From contig NC_045138.2 of assembly GCF_008831285.2 (NCBI RefSeq), positions 17,827,934-17,891,933 on the forward strand: a stretch of DNA of 64,000 bases, in the 5' to 3' direction. The DNA comes from Nymphaea colorata. Taxonomy: Eukaryota > Streptophyta > Magnoliopsida > Nymphaeales > Nymphaeaceae. Made by a program: the position numbers and the translations under genes. Below are positions 24,585 through 37,711 of the stretch, one piece after another. Below the pieces are notes generated by a model. The model did no database searches. It was not told the DNA's origin and saw only the letters and a program-made list of their open reading frames with translations. The stretch's first letter is position 1. Each line of letters opens with the position of its first letter.

Positions 24585-25450
24585 TGCTGATGGCGTTCAT
24601 TGCAATGCACACTACCAGTGCTGCAAGCAACTTTCCATGTAGTTTCAAATACTGAAGGAAAAACGAAAAACTGCGTGGTCTTCTTAAGCGGTCTCTCTCT
24701 CCCTCTCTCGCGCTGTAGTTCGTTTAGTCTGGCTTGTTGGTCACTTGGTACCGGTCTCCTTAAGTTGTCTCTCTCTCTCTTCTCTCTCGCTGTAGTTCGT
24801 CTAGTCTGGCTTGTTGGTCATTTGGTCTATCGTCCTCTACCTTTCTGCCGCTTTTGAGACGGGTGGTCGTTCTTAAGGCTCATTTTTTGGCCTTCATTGA
24901 GACGGGTGAGCGTTCTTGAAAGGATAGATGTGTTTCGCTTCGTTTTCTGGAAAGTAGTGGAAATGCAAATGAACCGTTTCCATTTTCCAAGTTGGTTTCT
25001 GGGTTCCTTTTACTTCTTGAAATCTTGAAACTGATTTTCTTGGACTGATTCTACCACATATTGGGCATCTGATATTGTCGATATTGTGCTGGAGCAAGAA
25101 AGAAATCCAGTTATTTTGCCTACGGTGGAGCTTTGTTTCCACTTGAATACTTGGTAAGGTTTCTTCTCTTCTTGTCTCTACTGCAATTCTTGCATTGCAC
25201 TTCCTTCTTTCGTTCCAATCTTTTTTTTTCTTTGGTTTTGTTAACGTATTTTCTTTTTTTCCTTATGTTTTCCCTTTATGTGATACTGTTCTTATCCATT
25301 TATTTATTTTTGCCGATGAACTAAGGAGGTGCTTGAGAAATACAGGGTGGTGCTGTTTTTGACAGTTTTTTTTGTTGTTTGTTTGTTTCCATTTTTCTGT
25401 GCGAATTGTGCCCGCAGACTTGCGCTTTGTGTTGCCTTTTTCAAGAACTC
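24585..25450 (+). other. AGO10 5' leader, probably containing an intron
   Basis: From the predicted start to the AGO10 ATG there is an untranslated stretch with a good donor (TTG|GTAAGG, intron from 25154) and candidate acceptors ending at about 25416 and 25445. A leader intron is therefore likely. A 23-codon upstream frame begins at 24584 and a longer one at 24600. The segment also has tandem duplications (see 24683-24830). Upstream frames and a duplicated CT tract could reduce translation of AGO10; this is inference. Confidence 0.5.
24683..24830. repeat. tandem duplication in the AGO10 leader (period about 76 bp)
   Basis: Two copies begin at CTTAAG (24683 and 24759), each with a CT-rich run followed by GCTGTAGTTCGT and then TAGTCTGGCTTGTTGGTCA. 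A shorter pair follows, GAGACGGGTG plus CGTTCTTGAA-like sequence at about 24856 and 24899. The copies differ at several bases, so the duplication is not very recent. Confidence 0.8.
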
Positions 25451-28400
25451 ATGCCTCTAGGCCAGATGAATGATAGTGCAGGGTATCATATAGTAACAAG
25501 TAACAATGTTCAGAACCCATCGATACCATCCCAATCCAAGGAGGTTCCTCTTCAGAAGCCCCTTCAGAATGGCAGAGGCAAGAGAAGGCACAGAGGCAGA
25601 AGAAAGTCGGTGCGAAGTAATATTTATCCACGCTCTGACGCCAGAATTTGCTCTACTGAGGCGCCAGAAATTCGTTCCACTGGATTTCCGGTACCGGATG
25701 TTCCCACCAGCAACGAAAGTTGTGTAGTGAGCATGGAGGTTGGGCCTTCTGCTTCTGGCAAAGCTCTCAGATTCCCTGCTAGGCCTGGTTATGGACAGGC
25801 TGGGGTGAAGTGCTTGGTGAAGGCCAACCATTTCTTTGCTGAGCTTCTTGAGAAAGACTTGAACCACTATGACGTAAGCTTGTCACTTTTCTTATGTCTT
25901 CACTCTATCTTAGTAAGTCAGCATAAGTTGTAGGACTTTGCTTCTTTTATGCTTCATCGCTTCCTTGCTATAGCTTAACACAGTATTGTTGAATTTACTT
26001 CTCAAGCGAAGGGTATTTCTTCTGGGTTGGTAAACTTTTGTTTCTTTTCTTGCCTTTTGTGGAAATGCTTGTAGGTGACTGTAACTCCAGTGGTTGCTTC
26101 AAAAAGTGTGAATAAGGCTATTATGGCGGAGCTAGTGAAGCTATACAGGGAATCGGATTTGGGTATGAGGTTGCCTGCCTACGATGGAAGAAAGAGCTTA
26201 TACACTGCTGGAGTATTTCCTTTCACTTCAAAAGAATTCATTGTTAAACTTGTGGCTGAAGAAGACGGAATTCATGGTCCCAAGTAAGGTTTTTTTACTT
26301 TTTCTCGTTGCTCACTCTCAGGCTAGCCATTGTAACTTTTCCTTTGACAGCATATAAACATGCCCACCTTTTAAAGCTACCGTAAGAGTTTCTTTTGGCT
26401 GCTAAATTCTTCATATTTTCTGGTGGAAGCCAGTTTCTAGTTGTACTGCACAAAAGCAGTGGAAGCTGGAAATGCAGCATGGTTAGATGGTAGAAAACAA
26501 AAAAAGGCACTTAGTCAATAGTTGGATTCGCATTGAGCCTGAAATTGTCTGGGCTGATGCACATTGGGTGAGTTGAACTATAACAAAGTTTGGCTGACAA
26601 CCTCTAAATACTCTTCAGAAGGGAAAGGGAATTCAAGGTCACATTAAAGTTCATTGCCAGAGCCAACTTGCACCATTTGACTGAATTTCTTGCTGGTAGA
26701 AGATCAGAAGCTCCCCAAGAAGCTCTTCAAGTCCTTGACATTGTCCTTAGAGAACTATCAGCCCAAAGGTGGGATATTTCAAAAGTGAGTTACTATTTTA
26801 GCTTTACATTTTTTGAAATTTTTTAGTGAGGAAAGTTATCCATCTGTGAGTTGTAGCATGACTGAATTTTTTCAGGTACCGTGCTGTCGGAAGATCATTT
26901 TATTCCCCTGATATTGGGAGGCCACAGCGACTTGGTGAAGGTTTGGAGTCATGGTGTGGCTTTTATCAAAGTATAAGGCCTACACAAATGGGTCTCTCTC
27001 TAAATATTGGTATGTCCATATATGAGCAGGAATCTATGTTATGAATTAACATGAACTTTCAGAACACCTTTTTCTTGTTTCTAAACTCTTCTTCTCTGCT
27101 TTGTCAAAAATTGTACAGACATGTCCTCAACAGCATTTATTGAACCACTTCCAGTAATTGAGTTTGTAGCTCAAATTCTGAACAAGGAGGTGTTGTCAAG
27201 ACCATTATCTGATACAGACCGTGTAAAAGTATTGTTCTGCTATCTCTGTGGTTTATTAAATATTCCGTTTTATCTGTTTTCTAATATTTATCTTTTCGTT
27301 TGAAAAAATTATCAGGTCAAGAAGGCTCTTAGAGGCGTAAAAGTTGAAGTCACACATCGGGGAAATGTGAGAAGGAAATACCGGATTTCAGGGTTGACAT
27401 CACAACCAACAAGGGAACTCATGTAAGAAAGATTATATAATTCTTGCCTATGCATGTATTGAACATACCATCCCTTTGATTATGGTATTCTATTGTCTTC
27501 ACCAACAGGTTTCCAGTCGATGATAAATGCACCATGAAATCTGTTGTCGAGTACTTTCTGGAGATGTATGGCTTCATCATCCAACACTCTCACCTTCCAT
27601 GCCTTGAAGTGGGGAACCAGAAGAAGGCCAATTATTTACCAATGGAGGTGAATACATTTCTTTTGGTTGTGAAGAAGTTTCTGTCTGGTTGTTGTCCTTT
27701 TCACTGTATCAGTTATGGTTGATGGTTATGAAATGCATATGACAGGCTTGTAAAATTGTGGAGGGCCAAAGGTATACCAAACGATTGAATGGGAAGCAAA
27801 TTACAGCTCTTCTCAAGGTGACATGTGAGAGACCAAAGGACAGGGAAATGAATATTTTGCAGGTATTTGATTTTTGATTAGATTTATTTTTGGGTCATTA
27901 CCCTTTTGTTCATTGACTATTAATAGATTGAAGGATTCTGTCTAGCCATTAGAAAAAAATTGTTGCATTTAATTTGTGTTCCAGTCATTTCATCTTCATG
28001 TTAACTGACAGCAATTTCATGTTTTATTTGCCTATGCACAGACTGTCTATCGCAATGCATATGACCAAGATCCATATGCACAGGAATTTGGTATTAAAAT
28101 AAGTGAAAAGCTTGCATCTGTTGAGGCTCGGATTCTGCCTGCACCATGGGTAATCTCTTGTTCATACAGTATATGTGATGCTGATAATTTATCATGTAGA
28201 TGCAAAGCATGTGAGGTAAAAGGTTACATGCTTTTTCAGCTGAAGTATCATGAGACTGGAAAGGAAAAAGACTGCTTGCCTCATATTGGCCAGTGGAATA
28301 TGATGAATAAGGTAGGTTACATGCAATTTGAACCCTTGACATGACACAAGCTATACTAACGTTCATGACTTCATGTTGATTGGGTGATTGACAACTAAAG

Positions 28401-31400
28401 GCCAACTATCCTACTACCTTCTTGAAGGATTGAAATTTTATGTTCTCCTTCTGGTGTTTCTTCATGTCTCTGAGATTTCTAACGTTTTCTCTTTGGTTTA
28501 TTTGATGGCAGAAAATGATCAATGGTAGTAAAGTTAGTCATTGGGCATGTATAAACTTCTCACGAGGTGTTCAACAGAGTGTAGCATCCACCTTTTGCAA
28601 TGAGCTGGCACAGATGTGTCAAGTATCTGGCATGGTAATTTGCAAAGTCTTGGATCATGTTAACTCTAAAAGTTTATGCTTTTCAATGAATGTCCTCTGA
28701 GTTCTCCATGGTTGCATTGCATCTGAAAATCAACAAATAATAATGGAACCAGACAATTTTAATTGAACATGGAGAAAATAAGCACCAAATTTTTGTTATT
28801 CTCCTTTCATCTTGATACTAACTCTCGGTGGAGATGTATTCATAACTAGTTTGACTTGTTTGAACTATTACAGGAGTTCAATCCAGAATCTGTAATACCA
28901 ATATATACAGCCAGACCTGAACAGGTAGAGAAAGCTCTTAAGCATGTATATAATGCATCGATGTGCAAACTCAAGGGCAAAGAATTGGAACTCCTTGTGG
29001 CAATTTTACCCAACAACAATGGTTCTTTGTATGGTAAATTTCCTTCTTTTCTATCTGCTATTAAATGCCTTGAATTTCACTCAATAAACCTCCATTTGTT
29101 AAAAAATTCAAAGAGATTGCCAATTTTGCAGGGGATCTCAAGAGGATATGTGAAACTGATCTAGGCTTAATATCTCAATGCTGTCTCACAAAGCATGTAT
29201 TCAAGATAAGCAAGCAGTATCTGGCCAATGTCTCACTGAAAATTAATGTAAAAGTAAGTGACTGGTATTTTTGTTCAATTATTGAAAGCTATGTTGTTTA
29301 GTATGATAACCTAGATGAGACATGCATCACTGAACCTACAGGCTGGTGGGGCCTAAACCATCCCAGGCTCCCTTGTGGTAAATGGAAATTTAGTTGAGTA
29401 GCTGCAGCACATTCTTTTCATGATTTTAAAGTTTTGTCAAACATTGACCTAACTATGAAGATGTCTGCCACCTCCATATTCATGCAGATGGGAGGAAGAA
29501 ACACAGTCCTTTTGGATGCCATTAGTTGGAGAATACCTTTGGTTAGTGATATACCCACTATAATATTTGGAGCAGATGTGACTCACCCAGAGACAGGGGA
29601 AGATTCTAGTCCATCAATTGCAGCTGTAAGTGTGGTTTCCCAGCCTCTTCCTGCCAGTTTCCTAGCATGTTGTATTTGTTCATTCAAATTCTTACAGGTT
29701 GTAGCCTCCCAAGATTGGCCAGAAGTTACACAGTATGCTGGACTGGTTTGTGCCCAAGCTCATAGGCAGGAGCTTATACAGGATTTGTACAAGACATGGC
29801 ATGATCCAGTTCGTGGCACTGTTAATGGTGGCATGATCCGGTATGCAATTTTTCTAGTTGTAGATAAACTTGGTAGCACATTTTACATTGAAATGGTACT
29901 TTCGTTTTTTGTGGAGGGTTCTTCCTTAGTTGCACAATGTTTTTTGTCAAATGATGATTTAACTTGTTGCATCTAATGTCTTGAAATTTCAGGGACCTCT
30001 TGATTTCATTTAGAAAAGCGACAGGCCAGAAGCCTCTGAGAATAATATTCTATAGGTTTGTTAAACATCTCCTTAGGAAATGTCTACCTATTTATAATGT
30101 ACATTTGCCTAATATTGTATGTCACTGTGACTGAATTTGTGTTTTCCATGATTTTTCTTCCTTGAATAATTGAATTGTTGAACCTGGAGTCAAAAGGCTT
30201 GTTCATTCACCTGTGAGACAAGCAGGTGCCCATGGTCAATCTAGCTAGTACAATGTTCGGTAGCATGGATATCTAGCACTTACAAATCTGCTGTTGGAGA
30301 AGCTGACAGAACTAATTTGTCATGTGTTGCGAAACCAGGGATGGTGTTAGTGAGGGCCAGTTCTATCAGGTGCTGTTGTATGAGTTAGATGCAATTCGGA
30401 AGGTAAACATGGGAGCCCATTTTGCTTTTGAACTAGTTAATTATGATTAAAGCTCTATTTGGAATGGCTGTGGTAAAATTTGAGAAACAGGCCTGTGCAT
30501 CCTTGGAACCGAATTATCAACCACCAGTGACCTTTGTTGTCATTCAAAAGCGGCATCATACAAGATTGTTTGCCAGTAACCATAAAGACAGGGGAAGCAT
30601 GGAAAAGAGTGGCAACATTCTTCCTGGTAATTTCTTTAGTGTATTTATCTTGTAGGTTTATGCTTATACAGTAATTGTGATTCACCGGTTTTATTTTTTG
30701 TGATATCAAAGTGTATATGCCATGTATTGCACTTGGTTGGTTTCTTTATTATTTATGCTTATTGATGTTAATTCTGGTCTCCATGAATAGTTCTTATAGG
30801 GTTTCATAAATTTTGCAACTGAAAATCTTTTATTATCACTAGGCACTGTCGTGGATTCAAAAATTTGCCATCCTTCTGAGTTCGATTTCTACCTGTGCAG
30901 TCATGCTGGGATACAGGTGAGAAAATGGTAGCAATATCAGAATATTCGGTCCATTTCCAAGTTTATTAACTACTTAGGTAGGCCTACTGTAATCCTTTAG
31001 TACAGCTATAACTGTGATGTTGATCGATGATGTTGAGGTGGTCATCTCTTTCTTGCAGGGCACCAGCCGGCCTGCTCATTACCATGTTCTGTGGGATGAG
31101 AATAATTTTACAGCTGATGGATTGCAGTCCTTGACCAACAACCTGTGTTACACGTGAGTGTGTCTTTGCATGCATGCTTTCATGCATGTGTTGGTGCAGA
31201 ATGCTTATGTGTGTGTGAGAGAGAGAGTAGCTAGTTATTAGTTAGAGTTCAACTATGCAATCAGTCCAAAATACATTTAGTGGTCATGTGGATGTCATGC
31301 CTGTAGCTGCTACTGTGAACCTATGATTTAAATTTTGATACTGAAGCATTATGTCCATGTTTACGTGAAATGTGGATCATGTTGCAAAAGATAATCTGTC

Positions 31401-31911
31401 ATTGACTCTCTGATATTCTAAGTGACGATCTAATGCCATCCTGTCTTGGTGAATCTTTTCCAATTATCCTTCAAGCCCTTCTAATTGTGAGGTTGTATCT
31501 CTTCCAGATATGCAAGATGTACCCGCTCTGTCTCTGTTGGTAAGTGCTTCTTGTTCCTTCAAATGCCAGACCACCACATTTGTCTTTGAATTTTTTGGAG
31601 TTAATTAAATTTCATGTTCAGAGAGATTAATAGAAGGGGCATTACTTAGTTATGTGAACTTTAGTCTAGATCTGTCTTGGTAGTTATCTACTGCTCATAC
31701 TTCTGTATGTTATGTATCTGTAGTTCCACCTGCTTACTATGCACACCTTGCTGCATTCCGGGCAAGATTCTATATGGAGCCTGATGTGCCAGAGAATGGT
31801 TCTCCTCCAGGTGATTGTGGCTTGGTGTCTACTCAAAATGGTTGCTCATCGGGTGTGCGGCCTTTGCCTGCTTTAAAAGAGAATGTGAAGAAAGTTATGT
31901 TCTACTGCTGA
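25451..31911 (+). CDS. AGO10: ARGONAUTE10 (PINHEAD/ZWILLE), 22 coding exons
   Basis: Small-RNA effector; AGO10 family members bind miR165/166 and protect shoot-meristem identity by keeping them from AGO1. Deduced exons: 25451-25873, 26075-26283, 26619-26768, 26876-27009, 27119-27228, 27316-27422, 27509-27647, 27746-27862, 28042-28149, 28240-28311, 28512-28634, 28874-29033, 29132-29253, 29488-29625, 29698-29840, 29993-30055, 30339-30402, 30491-30626, 30843-30916, 31059-31153, 31508-31539, 31724-31911. All introns are GT-AG and the frame is continuous for 968 aa (Arabidopsis AGO10 has about 988). A basic N-terminal tail ([12 protein letters not shown]) precedes the N, PAZ, MID and PIWI domains. 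The slicer tetrad is intact: D688, E729, D774, H914, with the same spacing as AGO1. Features such as VEKALKHVY and [20 protein letters not shown], and the MPLGQM start, place it with AGO10 rather than AGO1. I chose 25451 for that family-type start; upstream in-frame codons look like intron. Confidence 0.96.
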
Positions 31912-33026
31912 AAAACTAAAGAAGGATTATCTCTTCTCCGTTAGTTCTTCATTGTATATATGTACTAGTGATTAATGTTTCTTTTTCCATTATTAGCATG
32001 CCCACAATCTCTTTACATTTTGCTGCCTAGGATGTTAGATAAGGGTCAACTAGTCTTTCATAAGGAATGAAATGAAAAAGCTCGGTCCGTCAGCGTGAAT
32101 GCAATAACTGATTCAATGGGGATGGTCACTACTGGGCTGGCCTCACCCATTTTGCGCTGGTTAAATGCCAGCCTACTGATACAACAGAATATGGAAGGAG
32201 AAACAAACTTGTTTTGATCATGTGAAGTAGAAAATCATTGGTAAATCTTGTAGCCTGAGGGATTTGGCATAGCTGGTTGGGCCAGGGTGGCTAGCCATTT
32301 GTGTGACTCCCATGGACATCGACCCCCTGAAAAGTGTATGGGTGAGAAGTACCATCTTCATTGTGGAAGCAGGATCCATGTGACAGTGTAAAAGATTCTG
32401 CACTTATGGAATTGCAGGGTTCACTTCGTGGGTGTTTAGAGTCTTGGATCTGAGATAGAATGGTAAGGTACAAGCCAAGAGGTGGTCGTTGTCCATATCC
32501 TATACCCAACATGTCTTAGGAGATTAGAATTCGAAGTCTGATTTGTTAAGGAAAAACTATTGTTGACCCGTGCTGTACTCTGTGTTCTTGTTGTGCACTT
32601 AGTTTACTCTCTTTCTTGGCAATGCTTTAAGCTATCAAGCTTCTTGAATGCACTGATTTTCAGATCAGATGTATGGCCTGATTTTATCAAAACAACAGTG
32701 GAAAACTTTACAAGTTCAAATGTGGCAAAGCCAACTTAAAGAATTTGAGATTCTAAGGATGGATGTTCTTAAAATTTCCAATTGATAGGGTGTGGGGTTC
32801 ATCTTTATCAAAGTAACCATAAAAACGTTACCTCAATGTTTTATGAATGCAATTCTGGGTGAACAGCTGAGATCCACACCTCCACCCTAAGATTGAGAGC
32901 TGAAGCTTGCACCCATCCTTTTACTGGGCTTTAACTTGTGTATCAATAATCTTCTTTTTTTTGCAGCATGAAAGATTGATGCTTGTGACATTTAAAATAA
33001 AAAGTATCTGCCTACCAACTCCTACC
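31912..33026. other. AGO10 3' region and spacer
   Basis: Starts with the AGO10 3' untranslated sequence (end not determinable) and continues as unremarkable sequence. No coding exon was seen on either strand. Confidence 0.6.
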
Positions 33027-33343
33027 CTAAATCACCCGGATTCTTTTATTTTATTGCCGCACCCGAGTCACATCGATTCGGGTGCGCACCGGACATGGGT
33101 ACGGTTTCGATTCACACCCGAGTCCAGTTAGAATGTCATTATTAAATTATTTATATATGTTCTCATATTTTCCTATGCAATACAATTATTCAAGTATCTT
33201 ATATACATTAATAATTAAATTATAATAATAATATATACATACTTATTTTGTTATATATATAATAAATTAAAAATAATAATAATAAAATACTCCCTAAATT
33301 TTTTGGGATGTACCGTTCCGACACCCGCACCCGCACGACATAG
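33027..33343. mobile_element. hAT-like MITE downstream of AGO10 (family copy 2)
   Basis: A 317-bp element with a perfect 8-bp target duplication CTCCTACC (33019-33026 and 33344-33351). The left end is CTAAATCACCCGG and the right end, complemented, is CTATGTCGTGCGG, 8 of 13 matching each other. The right end is also close to the CTATGTCACACGG terminus of the copy in ATP sulfurylase intron 1. GC-rich ends with CACCCG words flank an AT-rich core, as in copy 1. It has no coding capacity. Confidence 0.75.
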
Positions 33344-35354
33344 CTCCTACCCCAAGTCATTAGAGTAAGTTACTTGACACAAAGAGCATGGGTCGTGAAA
33401 TCAAATATAAGTGGCTCCATACTCAAATCGATCCAGTCACATCTTGGCCCTAAACTCACATTTGCACTGTAAGTTTCTTGGGTTTCACTCAGATGGCACG
33501 TTAGCCGAACTGTGATTGTGTGTTTCATCATGTCCTGATCTTATTAGTTTAGAACTTTACTTGCTTGCAAGAAGCAGTCTGTTATACATGGTGCATTCCT
33601 TAGGAAATGTAATCTTGACTATCCAAATCCATTAAACAGTGAATACCAAGAATTATATCGACAGCATATACTAAGCATCAAAAGGGCGGATTCAGAAAGT
33701 TGTCGTAAAATCCAACCTGAATAAACTCAATTTACTGCCGGTTATCACATATTTTCTGGCTAATGTCTGATGCCCACATGCAGATTATATCTTAAATTCA
33801 TTTCGCAAAAAATCTTATTAAATCTGTTAATGGGAATTTTTTTTTTAAACTTTTGGTGATGAAAAATTTGTTGGTTTGATTGACAGTATACGAATCTTTC
33901 CTCCAATATTGAAAAAAGGAACTATGACGACATAATATCATGTGTGCCCTATGACATTAATCAAAATGGAACAGAATATTATCTTTGTGATCACTTGGCC
34001 TAAAAGAGAACATAGTACATTTGTTACAAACATTTCACGAAGATATATAGCAATTTAAAATTGTTATCTCTTTATGCTAATTTGACTTCATTGATTTTCT
34101 GAATCTCAGATTATTTAAAGCACTGATCCACCATGATTGACTTTTAGAGGATTCTGATGCAATATGCATATAATAAGGTAAAGCAAAGAACATATCTTGC
34201 ATGAAGGTAGGTGAACAAAATTATTCCACAGGAAAGTATAATCCAGATCTGAACTATTTATTACATGAGCAGCCAAATTTCTTAATTGGTCTCAGATGAT
34301 ATATCGATATAAATACTTCAAGACATCACAAAGCCAACATTACATCTCTACTTCCATTAGTTAATGAGTCAAGTATATGATATGTGTTGTGCATGCGAAT
34401 GTGCCATCATTCGCCTGCTCTATGTATGATCGAAATATATAATGATGATTTCAGGAAAGATAATATCGAGACGTGTTTAATCAATTATATAATTTGAAAA
34501 TATGAAGACCCAAAAGGTTTAAACGATAGTAACAAAAAATATGTCTTTTTTATTGCAAAAAATAAATTAGCTGTAAAGCTTGTTGTTTTTTTTAAAAACA
34601 CCAAAACAAAAAAAAAAACATATTTCCATTTTACGCAATTTTTTCACGTATTTTTTTTTATGTCCAATTAGTTTCTCATTTATTTTATTTTTACCTCATT
34701 TTAGGCTTTTTTAACTTTTTAAAAATTTACCGTATTTTCAGTTTTTTTTAGCGAGAAAAACCTCACTATTTAAAACCCAAAAATAATATTTATGACTAGA
34801 TTTAAACATAAAAGAGTGAATTGTGGCTCATGTTAGGCAAATAAATCACGTTACATTTCTGCAGTCTTTCACTGTTTGAGTAGGTTGAGACGTTTCTTTG
34901 TGTAATTTGGGGTCTTCTTTGGATGTACACCTAGAAAAAGTATATTCCGGAAACAACATTGTATTCTTGAAAGAGCCCAAAGCGTCACATGAACACTTCG
35001 TTATTATCTCAGATTATGGATGTTATTCACAAATCAAACAGAAAAATGTTTAACATAATCACATAATGTTCCGTAGAATAAGCACATGGTGTTTTTGAAT
35101 CAGGAGCTCTAAAACATGTATTTCAAGAAAAAAAGTATTTTTTTTATCAAACACCACCCTCAAAAGGTTTGCCCTTTCTTCACATTGGAGCTCAAAGCCT
35201 CCATGTCTTTTCAATTTGTGCCAAAAAGTTTCTTGGTTAAATAGGAGAACTAGAACTTCCAAAAGTATAAAAATGTAGATACTAGATCTTGGTAATATTT
35301 CTTGACATGACTGCAATTTTCATTATTTACTACTAAAGATAAGGGGCCTAACGA

Positions 35355-35386
<32 letters not shown>

Positions 35387-36222
35387 GGGAGGGGTGGTGA
35401 ACCGGTCTACTCGACCTCATAATGATACTCTTAATCTTAACTTCAATAAGATAAGAAAGAATTCAACTGAGGACATAGCTATAACACGCCACCAAACTCA
35501 ACCGGTTGTGCAAAAAGAGGGCAAAAACCCTATCACACTAGCCACCAATAGATTACCCTCAATCCAAGCCAACACCCTTCCATCCAATAATCAAACCTAC
35601 CACGCCACCCAACCTGCACTACAAACTTTGACACTACTGCTAAATGACAAACTCTTGGGGCAGAAATAAAAGAGCCAGACAGAGCTGACAGACATAGCTA
35701 AATGACAGCAGCATGAAGCAGCGGCCCCCATTTTTTATTTTTTTTTCCAAAAGCACTTACGCTTCTCTTGGGATTTGCAGAAAATATTTGATCTCAGATA
35801 TTTAAGCTTGAGACATCTAAACACAACCAAAGTTCATGTGAGCCAAGAATTCAAGCACTCTTTTGTTGTTGAAACAAGGGTTTCAACATTCTTAACATAA
35901 CGTGATTTGTCCTCCCAGCAGTTTGCGTCCCAAGAATATCGAAACCCTAATATATATATATATATATACACACACTCTGGGCAAGGCCTAAAAGTTTGTC
36001 TTTTGCAATCATTTGCAATCATGTCAAAGTTTGTAGTACAACTAGTCAGGTTGAGTGGTATGTGAACCTACATTGTCAGTTTGATTGTTAGATAAAGTTA
36101 TCGTGACGATATTGAATTGAAGAGTGTTGGCTTGTATTGACGGTTGTCAATTGATAGCTAATATAATAAAGTTTTTGCCCTCCCTCTTCTTCATGATCAT
36201 GCAACCATAAAATTATATTATA

Positions 36223-36263
<41 letters not shown>

Positions 36264-37198
36264 CAAATGGCAATGGGTGGCCTATTAATCTAGAAGGCAG
36301 GCGATTCGTTCCACATCATTCGGTAGGTTTTCCCTTTTCCCTCTTTTTGGTTCTTTACACGTAAAAATCAAAAGCTACGGAAGGCCCACATGTAAACTCA
36401 TGAGCGTCACAACCATTTCGTCACGACATCGTCACTAGGGCAGCCTATTATCAAAAGGTGATTCCCCATAAAAAGTTGCAAATGCTTTACAACTTTTATT
36501 TTGTCATAAAAGAAAGCACATTTGGGTGTGTGCCAGTGCACACACAAAGATAATATATATATAAAGACGGTTATAACAGACCCTTATATATTAAGTTTTG
36601 ATGAAAATTTTTTGGGTCATCCATTCCAAAGAGATCTTTAGTAGCATGATGGAGATTGAGTTATAAATATAAAAAGCAAACTCTTGTTTTTTAAGAGCCT
36701 AAAATAAAAAAGGGAAGTTCGAAACTCACTTATGTCTGCCATTTTTCTTTTCTCCTCTTCATTAAATAGTACTTCAGACTCTTGAAAATAAAAAAAAATT
36801 GCCTTATATTTTTGCAATTGAATCTCTACCACTTGATCTCCTTAAATCAAGAGCTTAGCTTTTCTACCAAATCTAGTATGTAAATGTAGTCACATGTTTC
36901 CACCCATCCACACACACACACATATATATAGTTATATATTGAATAGTCACTTGGGCTTTTCAAAGTCAGCTAGCAATTTAACTAGAACCATTTGATCCAT
37001 TATAATGGATGATTAAGAAAAAACAAAAATAAATAAATATTTTTGTCATTTATTATTAGTTGATACCTTTTTCTCTTTGTTTTGCTCAACCATAAATGAT
37101 TGATGACTTTTGATAGCCAAAGTCATATATATATATATATATATAGAAAATGGCTCTGATTGAAAAAGTAAAGGGAAAAATAGGGAACAAATAAGGTG

Positions 37199-37235
<37 letters not shown>
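33344..37235. other. repeat-rich spacer
   Basis: AT-rich sequence with no supported coding exon. It includes a copy of the 'GTTCTT ATCAAAC' dispersed repeat near 35080-35160, the dispersed repeat at 35358-35511, (TA)n tracts near 35950-35968 and 36233-36260, and a (GA)n tract at about 37204-37234 that abuts the gene fragment at 37236-37711. Confidence 0.55.
35358..35511. repeat. dispersed repeat, copy A (pairs with 61801-61988)
   Basis: Both copies start with a (GA)n run and GGTGAA-like sequence, then share AACCGGTC.ACT, ..CTC.TA..G.(T/C)ACTCTTAATCT and a CTCAACCGGTTG/CTCGACCAGTTG end. They are clearly related but diverged, and the same orientation is kept. No terminal repeats or coding region define the element type. 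Confidence 0.55.
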
Positions 37236-37236
<1 letters not shown>

Positions 37237-37711
37237 CATGCAATGGATCAATAACCATTAGAAATTGTAGTGATATAGCAGGAAAGACTGGATCTCGCAA
37301 AGTATCGGGGAACCTGTAAATGATAGAGACAAGTCCTCCCCGACATCTAGACGCTGAAATAAGTGGATTTCTGCAAAAATCATTTCCTGCAACAAATTGG
37401 AAAAATATGTAACAGTAAATAAGCTTTAATGGGTTGTGATTTAATGGCTGCCAACTTTACCAAGATGAATGCAACACTTACTGTAATCGTCTCTTGCAAC
37501 AAGGAAGAGAGGAACAGAAACTTCATCTTCTAGGAATATAGGGAAGTACTTGAAGCGCAGTTCCCTAACAGGCCATAGTAAATAGTAAACGTAGCATTTT
37601 CGTCCATCATCAGGATGCTCCAATGCTTGGAGGTTTCTCCCTGTTCAAGATTGATGAGAAAAATAAAAAGAGAAGACAGGCTAAGCATGAGAACTTACTA
37701 ATCGCGTCCAT
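37236..37711 (-). pseudogene. fragment of an unrecognised multi-exon gene
   Basis: On the minus strand three exon-like pieces join in one frame: 37711-37699 (ATGGACGCGATTA), 37640-37482 and 37386 to about 37236. The inner junctions are strong GTAAGT-type donors and CAG acceptors. The product of about 110 residues begins MDAIRRNLQALEHPDDGRK and includes CYVYYLLWPVRELRFKYFPI, FLEDEVSVPLFLVARDDY and GLVSIIYRFPDTLRDPVFPA. It is protein-like in composition and hydrophobic pattern. It ends at a (CT)n run with no visible continuation, so it looks truncated, either a captured gene piece or the remains of a decayed gene. The first intron (58 bp) is short. I do not recognise the family. Confidence 0.5.

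Noticed and set aside
25379..25450. Upstream in-frame ATG extending AGO10 by 24 residues ([13 protein letters not shown]...)
   Set aside because: The added residues are hydrophobic and cysteine-rich, unlike AGO10 N termini, and the segment looks like the end of a leader intron. The MPLGQM start matches the family.
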